Assembly (NCBI GenBank): GCA_903930505.1 | Contig: CAIYYQ010000257.1 | Location: 1-9,659, forward strand | Reading direction: 5' to 3' | Length of the DNA stretch: 9,659 bases | From: Methanobacteriota archaeon | GTDB lineage: Archaea > Thermoplasmatota > E2 > DHVEG-1 | Part shown: in pieces, positions 5,440 through 9,659 of the stretch | How the letters are laid out: each line of letters starts with the position of its first letter | Numbering within the stretch: position 1 is the stretch's first letter | Program-made: the position numbers and the translations under genes | Notes under the pieces: generated by a model | What the model saw: the letters and a program-made list of their open reading frames with translations, nothing else | What the model was told of the DNA's origin: nothing | Database searches by the model: none

Positions 5440-5874
5440 ATGGTTGAGATAAAAGATATAGATAAACAAAACGTGGTACCTGGTGATAAGTTGAATTATA
5501 AACTTATCATGCAGGCGCACATTGATCGTTGTCTTCATGTACGAAGCATTGATACTCTTGATGAGTTTGAGAAGGAAGTATCTGATCTTGAAACTGCAAT
5601 GAATTTTAATATCGATGGTGTCTTTTTTAAGGATAAGATACGAGAGGCTGATGATATTCTGGAGAAGTGGTATATTCATAAGGTAACTGTCTTTAAAAAT
5701 GAGCCAGGTCGGTATTACTATAATCCTATTCTTTATGAGATGAAAACACGGCCATGGCGTTATATGAAGGCTGATGCGAAGTTCCGTAACCTTATTGATT
5801 TATTGGCTGAGCATGGCGCTCTATTTGAGTCTCGTAAGGGTGTTGAACATTGGAGAGAGGGCGAACCATCTTAA
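5440..5874 (+). CDS. 144-residue protein of unknown function
   Basis: ATG 5440 follows agaggt (5427-5432), five bases after the preceding stop, which indicates cotranscription. The protein is soluble-looking: an N-terminal helical part (residues 20-75, including a short heptad stretch TLDEFEKEVSDLETAM), then an aromatic, basic part (GRYYYNPILYEMKTRPWRYMKADAKFRNLIDLLAEHGALFE) that could form a small helix-turn-helix-like domain. I do not recognise a family. Its position before the ATPase suggests a partner role, but nothing in the sequence proves it. Confidence 0.72.
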   Translation: MVEIKDIDKQNVVPGDKLNYKLIMQAHIDRCLHVRSIDTLDEFEKEVSDLETAMNFNIDGVFFKDKIREADDILEKWYIHKVTVFKNEPGRYYYNPILYEMKTRPWRYMKADAKFRNLIDLLAEHGALFESRKGVEHWREGEPS

Positions 5875-5940
5875 TTTTATGGTTTTTCTGTCTCTATATT
5901 CACATACTGTACATAGGAAACTTTGTAAAAGTTGATTGAT

Positions 5941-6666
5941 ATGATAGAAAACACGTCTGAAGCTGCTAAAAGTGGTGATTCTAATGTTGATAGTATCCAT
6001 GGGTACATTAATGGCCCTATTTTGGGTAAAAAAATCTATGGTGCTGTTCATGGTGATTCTTTTTTCTCTGGGTTGGTTTCTGGGGCCAGGGGTATCGGCA
6101 AAAGTTGTTATGTTTTGAAAAGCCTTCATTGTGCATTGATCGCCCTGGGTTATTCCGATGCTGAAGCATGGGAGATTTGTTTGAAGTCGATTAAGTTTAA
6201 GCTTGCTGATGTCGTATCCTTCTTAGAAAATGCTGCTACTAAAGATAAACGTGAGTATTGTTTGATTTGGGATGACTGCAGGATCAGCGGATCTGGTAGT
6301 GTGTATTTTACTAATCCTCGTTTGGTGCAGCGATTGGTTGCTGTTTTGGATACGGTGAGAAGCTCCGTGGCAAGTATGTTGCTTACCGCACCATCAGGAG
6401 ACGGACTGCTCGGTGCATTGAAATCTTATGATGATTACATTATCAAGGTGTCGTATGCGGGTATTGGGAAATGGTACAGGTGCGGCAAGGGTTATATTAT
6501 GCGATCTCTGCCATCGGGGCAAAAAAGAGTTTATAGATCGTTTGTGGATGAATTTTATTGCAGATTGCCAAACGATATTTTCGCCAGGTACAACAAGATG
6601 AGGAAAGATGCTTTGGTAGATGCTATCAAGTTGTTAAAGAAGCAAGTTAAGAAAGATGACGAATAA
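5941..6666 (+). CDS. P-loop ATPase of archaeal mobile-element type
   Basis: This 241-residue protein has a Walker A motif GARGIGKS (residues 48-55) and a Walker B strand YCLIWDD (106-112), followed by RLVAVLDTVRSSVASMLLTAPSGDGLL (about 128-157), which carries a sensor-like Thr after a hydrophobic strand. This order recalls poorly characterised ATPases of archaeal plasmids and viruses; that comparison is from memory. The C-terminus is basic (KLLKKQVKKDDE) and may bind DNA. Partition, DNA packaging or replication are all possible. ATG 5941 is used; TTG 5932 in frame would add three residues. A 66-base gap upstream without a clear ribosome site suggests a separate weak promoter, perhaps around 5892-5899. 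It is the last gene before the right junction. Confidence 0.78.
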   Translation: MIENTSEAAKSGDSNVDSIHGYINGPILGKKIYGAVHGDSFFSGLVSGARGIGKSCYVLKSLHCALIALGYSDAEAWEICLKSIKFKLADVVSFLENAATKDKREYCLIWDDCRISGSGSVYFTNPRLVQRLVAVLDTVRSSVASMLLTAPSGDGLLGALKSYDDYIIKVSYAGIGKWYRCGKGYIMRSLPSGQKRVYRSFVDEFYCRLPNDIFARYNKMRKDALVDAIKLLKKQVKKDDE

Positions 6667-6810
6667 AAAAAGGGATGGGATGCATTCATTCATGCATTTG
6701 ATTATAATCATATAAAAAAGGTTTTAATGATTATGTTCATATATGCATAAACTCAATACTAAAACCGTGTTAATCATTGTTCGCTCATAGTATATAAAGG
6801 TGGTGTTTTT
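6667..6810. other. right-end noncoding region with repeats and palindromes
   Basis: No gene is seen in these 144 bases. They contain two near-identical 16-base direct repeats, tgattataatcatata (6699-6714) and tgattatgttcatata (6728-6743), with 14 of 16 matches; a perfect palindrome gattataatc (6700-6709); catatatg (6738-6745); and tgcat/atgca arms (6681-6696). The cluster ends about 115 bases left of the proposed attR core and could hold integrase arm sites, regulator sites or origin repeats. TATAAAAA at 6711-6718 is the best TATA box for the downstream methyltransferase. Confidence 0.5.
6711..6718 (+). promoter_or_regulatory. likely TATA box for the methyltransferase-folD unit, supplied by the element
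   Basis: TATAAAAA would give a transcript start near 6740 and a leader of about 70 bases holding the ribosome site aaaggtggtg (6797-6806) before ATG 6811. Another TATA-like string, TATATAAA (6791-6798), is too close: transcription from it would start after the ATG, with no in-frame start codon nearby downstream. Either way the promoter lies in element DNA, not in the host's original leader. Confidence 0.4.
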
Positions 6811-7617
6811 ATGGATAAACCAGGAGTAAGACCTAAAATACCTTCAAGTCAGTTAAACGATTTCATCAAAAAACTCCACCTTCAAGCAGTGGAAACCGCA
6901 GAAGAGCGACTCCCCCTTTACCTCAAAGTAGGGCTAAAAGATGCGGCACGAATTCTTGATGTCGGATGCGGCTCAGGAGTAGTAACCCGCGATATCGCCC
7001 GATTAACAAAAGGAACAGTTATTGGTATCGACGGATCACTAGATATGCTTAATGTCGCACGAAATATCCTCAAAGATTATGTCAATGTTCGCTTATGTCT
7101 GGGAGAAGCACATCGTCTCCCCTTTCAAAAAGAAACATTTGATCTTGTCACCTGTAACCTTCTTTTTATGTGGGTCGATGACCCCCAAGCAGTAATCAAC
7201 GAAATGACACGTGTCGTCAAACCCGGAGGAACAATCCTTGCGTCCCTTGAACCAGATTACGGGGGAAAAATCCACTGGCCAGAACACCCAACAGTTGATC
7301 CTCTCTTTGCCGGTGAAGCAATACGGAAAAAACAGGGTGACCCGCATATTGGACGAAAACTCCGTACATTCTTTGTCCGTGCAGGATTACAAACAAAAGT
7401 TGGAATCGGAAACAGCAGAATATGGTCCTGCGAAGAAGACAAAGAATATTACCTTCATGCTCGAGATTTCTACATCAAAGTAATGAGAGACGCAGGGTTA
7501 ACCAATGAGGAAATAGACCAATGGGAATACGACTATCTCAAATCACTTGATGACGGCATTCAATTAAGTTTTTTTCCGCAGTTCTACGCGATAGGCAAAA
7601 AACCACTGTCTTTATAA
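6811..7617 (+). CDS. class I SAM-dependent methyltransferase with element-derived N-terminus
   Basis: A 268-residue methyltransferase of the UbiE/Methyltransf_11 type. Motif I is ILDVGCGSG (48-56), the acidic end of strand 2 is Asp74 in IGIDGS, then LPF (103-105), DLVTCNLLFMWVDDP (111-125) and the post-motif EMTRVVKPGG (131-140). The substrate cannot be deduced; a small molecule is likely. Residues 1-16, the leader and the promoter lie left of the 12-base repeat, so they come from the integrated element. The rest (from DFIKK) is host sequence whose original start is probably ATG 47. The SAM-binding core is untouched, so activity is probably kept while expression control is replaced. folD follows after 31 bases without a clear promoter and is probably cotranscribed. 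Confidence 0.88.
   Translation: MDKPGVRPKIPSSQLNDFIKKLHLQAVETAEERLPLYLKVGLKDAARILDVGCGSGVVTRDIARLTKGTVIGIDGSLDMLNVARNILKDYVNVRLCLGEAHRLPFQKETFDLVTCNLLFMWVDDPQAVINEMTRVVKPGGTILASLEPDYGGKIHWPEHPTVDPLFAGEAIRKKQGDPHIGRKLRTFFVRAGLQTKVGIGNSRIWSCEEDKEYYLHARDFYIKVMRDAGLTNEEIDQWEYDYLKSLDDGIQLSFFPQFYAIGKKPLSL
6859..6870 (+). repeat. putative attR core
   Basis: An exact copy of gatttcatcaaa at 98-109, forming codons 17-20 of the methyltransferase. Sequence left of it would belong to the element and sequence right of it to the host. Short accttcaag repeats flank it at 6840-6848 and 6878-6886. Confidence 0.6.
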
Positions 7618-7648
7618 CCACAAAAGAGATTGTTCTGAATTGATATCT

Positions 7649-8509
7649 ATGACAGCGATAATAATTGATGGGAAAAAGATCGCTTCAGAAATCCAAAAAA
7701 AGATTTTAGATGAAGTAACAACCTTACACAATACACGTCAAACAATACCCCAAATTACCACCATTATCATCGGCAATGATCCTGCTGCAGCACTGTACCT
7801 TCGATTACGAGACTCTGCCTGTAAAACAGTTGGCATTCGCTCACAACACATCGAACTGCCTATGACCGTTTCAGAAAAAACTGTATTAGACACAATTCAT
7901 GATTTGAATATAAATCAAGATATTCATGGAATCCTTCTTCAATTCCCCATCCCAAAAAATCTTTTCCCAGAGCGGCTGATGAATGCGATCGATCCAAAAA
8001 AAGATGTTGAGGGTTTTCACCCGTTAAATATGGGACGAACACTTATCGGTGACGAACATCTTGTTCCCTGTACGCCTCTTGCGGTACTTACTATCCTTGA
8101 ACATGAACATTTTGATGTCAAAGGAAAAGATGTCGTAGTCGTCAACCATAGCACTGTCGTAGGAAAACCACTTACCATGCTTCTCCTTAATAGAAATGCA
8201 ACAGTCTCAATATGTCATGTGTATACGAAACACCTTAAGCAATACACGTCTAACGCCGATGTTCTTATTACTGCAGCAGGCGTCCCAAAACTCATCACTA
8301 AAGATCATGTAAAGGAGGGTGCATTTGTTATTGATGTCGGCATCATTCAAACAAAAGATGGTGTTTGCGGTGACGTTGATTTTCAAGCAGTCAAAGAAAA
8401 AGCAGGAAAACTCACACCAGTACCTGGAGGAGTCGGACCAGTGACCATTGCCTGCTCACTTCAAAACATGATAAAAACATATCACAATTGTACAAGTACA
8501 AAAAACTGA
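7649..8509 (+). CDS. folD: methylenetetrahydrofolate dehydrogenase / cyclohydrolase, atypical active site
   Basis: A full-length FolD of 286 residues, which interconverts methylene-, methenyl- and formyl-tetrahydrofolate in the cytoplasm. The N-terminal catalytic domain has IIDGKKIA (5-12) and GILLQFPIPK with Gln98. The Rossmann domain has VVVVNHSTVVGKP (162-174) and the C-terminal signature PVPGGVGPVT (257-266). The catalytic Lys54 of E. coli FolD, in the Y-x3-K motif, is Arg54 here (YLRLR, 50-54), and Asp121 is Glu121 (KDVEGFHP). Both residues matter for cyclohydrolase activity in studied enzymes, so that step may be weak, while dehydrogenase activity is expected. The usual GRS cofactor loop reads NHS, as part of a variable NADP contact. 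ATG 7649 fits the family's N-terminus; TTG 7640 is less likely. Confidence 0.93.
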   Translation: MTAIIIDGKKIASEIQKKILDEVTTLHNTRQTIPQITTIIIGNDPAAALYLRLRDSACKTVGIRSQHIELPMTVSEKTVLDTIHDLNINQDIHGILLQFPIPKNLFPERLMNAIDPKKDVEGFHPLNMGRTLIGDEHLVPCTPLAVLTILEHEHFDVKGKDVVVVNHSTVVGKPLTMLLLNRNATVSICHVYTKHLKQYTSNADVLITAAGVPKLITKDHVKEGAFVIDVGIIQTKDGVCGDVDFQAVKEKAGKLTPVPGGVGPVTIACSLQNMIKTYHNCTSTKN

Positions 8510-8529
8510 GAACAAACATACCTAAAAAA

Positions 8530-9228
8530 TTATTGTTTTTGTACGAGTGCAAAATAATTATCTACAGTGTATCGTGAATAAAATTTCACGGATTGCATCT
8601 TTTTAATTTTTAATCCTGACTGACTGATATCTTCAAGGAATTCTCGTTTGCTATAAAGATGATAAAATCGTGGAATATTAAGACCATGTTGTCTCCAAAA
8701 AATGTCAATATCACCAAATTCCATTAATCGGTTTCTCGTAAAAAACTGTTTGATAAAATAATTTCTGTATTTATCTTGCCAACGAGACCATACACTAATC
8801 AAAGCAGTTCCATTTTGTTTCAAGATTCTTGAGACTTCCTGCAATGATCGGATACGTTCATTTCTCCCTTTGATAGAATGCAAAGAAGCGATATAAAGCA
8901 GAGCATCAATAGAACTGTCTTTCAGCGGAATATTTCGTACATCACCATGAATAAAGAGTACATTCTGCAGGTTCCTTTCTTTTGTTTTTTGTTTAGAGAT
9001 CTGAAGAAGCTTTTGTGAAATATCAACGCCTATCGCGGTTTTACAGTGTTCTGCGCAGGGAAGAAGATGACGGCCGTTTCCACATCCAAGATCAGCAACT
9101 ATTGCCTGTGATGAGAGTTCATCGATAAAATCCAGACATTGATTCCAGGGTTTTCTACGGGTTGAATCATAACTTTCAGCAATTGTATTCCAGATTTGCT
9201 CTTCAGTATTTGCTCTTTTATTTTTCAT
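8530..9228 (-). CDS. Trm9/ALKBH8-like SAM methyltransferase (probable tRNA modification)
   Basis: This 232-residue methyltransferase has motif I VADLGCGNGRHL (44-55), Asp69 in IGVDIS, GDVRNIPLKDSSIDA (95-109), LHSIKGRNERIRSLQEVSRILK (116-137) and LISVWSRWQ (143-151). The C-terminal part, DIFWRQHG then RFYHLYSKREFLEDI, matches the arrangement in Trm9 and the ALKBH8 methyltransferase domain, which methylate carboxymethyluridine at the tRNA wobble position. The family match is from memory and fairly strong; the substrate is inferred. It converges on folD with a 20-base gap. The start is ATG at 9228, read on the minus strand, with a TATA box at 9253-9260 predicting a leaderless transcript near 9231. 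It diverges from hutH. Confidence 0.83.
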   Translation of the reverse strand: MKNKRANTEEQIWNTIAESYDSTRRKPWNQCLDFIDELSSQAIVADLGCGNGRHLLPCAEHCKTAIGVDISQKLLQISKQKTKERNLQNVLFIHGDVRNIPLKDSSIDALLYIASLHSIKGRNERIRSLQEVSRILKQNGTALISVWSRWQDKYRNYFIKQFFTRNRLMEFGDIDIFWRQHGLNIPRFYHLYSKREFLEDISQSGLKIKKMQSVKFYSRYTVDNYFALVQKQ

Positions 9229-9252
9229 TGATTATCTTCCACATAGTATGTA

Positions 9253-9260
9253 TTATTTTA
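9253..9260 (-). promoter_or_regulatory. TATA box of the Trm9-like gene
   Basis: On the minus strand this reads TAAAATAA within ttaaaataat, centred about 26 bases before 9231. Transcription would start two or three bases before the ATG at 9228, that is, essentially leaderless, in agreement with the absence of a ribosome site there. Confidence 0.5.
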
Positions 9261-9292
9261 ATACATCATTAGGAAACTTATATACATCATTA
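9261..9292 (+). repeat. two direct repeats overlapping the hutH TATA box
   Basis: The 11-base sequence atacatcatta occurs at 9261-9271 and 9282-9292, exactly 21 bases (two helical turns) apart. The second copy overlaps the TATA box of the downstream gene and the first borders the divergent promoter. A transcription factor bound on one DNA face could control both genes. Confidence 0.45.
9278..9285 (+). promoter_or_regulatory. TATA box of the hutH-like gene
   Basis: TTATATAC, preceded by the purine-rich aggaaac that could act as a TFB element, predicts a transcript start near 9307. That leaves a leader of about 29 bases with a strong ribosome site, gaaggagg (9322-9329), before ATG 9336. Confidence 0.6.
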
Positions 9293-9335
9293 TTTATTAC
9301 CGATGTTCAACGAGTATTGTAGAAGGAGGCAATAT

Positions 9336-9659
9336 ATGACCATTACCATCAAAGGTGCAGGTTTAACTATTGAAGATGTCGTCAACGTCGCACGGAATAA
9401 CGAAAAAATACAACTTCATGCCGATGCCATAGAACGCATCAAGGCATGTCGAGCGATGCTGGAAAAAAAGATGGCCACCCATGAAATTATGTACGGGGTG
9501 AACACAGGCATCGGTGAATTCTCAGAAATCGTCCTCAACGATGATCAAGCAAAAGAATTTCAGAAATATCTGATTTATAACCATGCGGCAGGCATCGGTG
9601 ATCCTGCGCCACTCGAGTACGTACGAGGAGCGATGCTTGGACGAGTAAATGTCCATGCT
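9336..9659 (+). CDS. hutH: histidine ammonia-lyase family protein, 5' part
   Basis: The first 108 codons of an aromatic amino acid lyase. The signature YGVNTGIGEFSEIVL (residues 49-63) contains the family's catalytic Tyr, and NHAAGIGDPAPLEYVRGAMLGRVNVHA (82-108) matches the following conserved stretch. Histidine ammonia-lyase converts histidine to urocanate and ammonia, the first step of histidine breakdown. The MIO-forming Ala-Ser-Gly lies beyond the window end, so a tyrosine or phenylalanine lyase or aminomutase cannot be excluded. The start ATG 9336 has a strong ribosome site seven bases upstream. The gene has its own promoter with direct repeats and is divergent from the Trm9-like gene. 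One-carbon units from histidine breakdown could feed the folate pool handled by the nearby FolD, which is an inference from proximity. Confidence 0.9.
   Translation, partial: MTITIKGAGLTIEDVVNVARNNEKIQLHADAIERIKACRAMLEKKMATHEIMYGVNTGIGEFSEIVLNDDQAKEFQKYLIYNHAAGIGDPAPLEYVRGAMLGRVNVHA

Larger units (their letters stand above)
98..6870 (+). mobile_element. integrated archaeal element, about 6.76 kb
   Basis: The segment is bounded by the 12-base repeats and contains the integrase, ParB-like, SF3 helicase, P-loop ATPase and transcription-factor genes expected of an archaeal plasmid or virus. Outside it the genes are ordinary chromosomal ones. Inside, most genes are tiny, unknown and tightly overlapping, and the DNA looks more AT-rich than the right flank. 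One repeat unit is 6761 bp. No capsid, packaging terminase, relaxase or conjugation gene can be recognised. An integrative plasmid, a satellite-like element and a virus with an unrecognised capsid all remain possible. The element type is inferred; its gene content is seen. Confidence 0.75.

Noticed and set aside
6791..6798. TATATAAA just before the methyltransferase as its promoter.
   Set aside because: It is only about 16 bases from the ATG at 6811, so transcription would start after the start codon, and no in-frame start codon follows nearby.
6840..6886. Repeated accttcaag (6840-6848 and 6878-6886) as the attachment repeat.
   Set aside because: Both copies are on the same side of the element and no copy was seen at the left end, so it cannot be the att core.

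Overview
The window looks archaeal and probably euryarchaeal; the exact lineage cannot be fixed from sequence alone. Promoters carry AT-rich TATA boxes about 25 bases before the inferred transcript start. Several starts are leaderless or nearly so, and internal operon genes have strong Shine-Dalgarno sites such as AAAGGAGGTGAT. The flanking genes are chromosomal metabolism and modification genes: two SAM methyltransferases, folD and a hutH-like gene.

Positions about 98-6870 look like one small integrated genetic element. Its left module (163-2181, + strand) encodes a ParB-like N-terminal domain, a charged coiled-coil protein and a tyrosine recombinase. A winged-helix protein (2183-2680, - strand) converges on the integrase with one base between them. 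From a compact divergent control region (2681-2754) runs a long + strand operon (2755-6666). It encodes a ribbon-helix-helix protein, tiny proteins of 29-55 residues (three with zinc-ribbon cysteine patterns), an SF3/D5-type helicase without a primase domain, two unknown proteins and a P-loop ATPase. No capsid, portal or conjugation gene is recognisable, so the element looks like an integrative plasmid or a minimal or satellite-like virus.

The element appears to sit inside the 5' end of a host methyltransferase gene. The 12-base sequence gatttcatcaaa occurs at 98-109, in frame after an orphan ATG at 47, and at 6859-6870, in frame as codons 17-20 of the methyltransferase at 6811. The original start codon would be stranded on the left, while the right end of the element supplies a new ribosome site and a substitute N-terminus of almost identical length (20 versus 21 residues). 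The excised circle would be 6761 bp.

To the right lie the methyltransferase (6811-7617), folD (7649-8509), a convergent Trm9/ALKBH8-like methyltransferase (8530-9228, - strand) and, divergent from it, the 5' part of a histidine ammonia-lyase-like gene (9336 to the window end). FolD carries Arg54 and Glu121 where the E. coli enzyme has its catalytic Lys54 and Asp121. No tRNA, rRNA or CRISPR array was seen. The longest stretch without a gene is 6667-6810; it contains direct repeats and palindromes close to the right junction.
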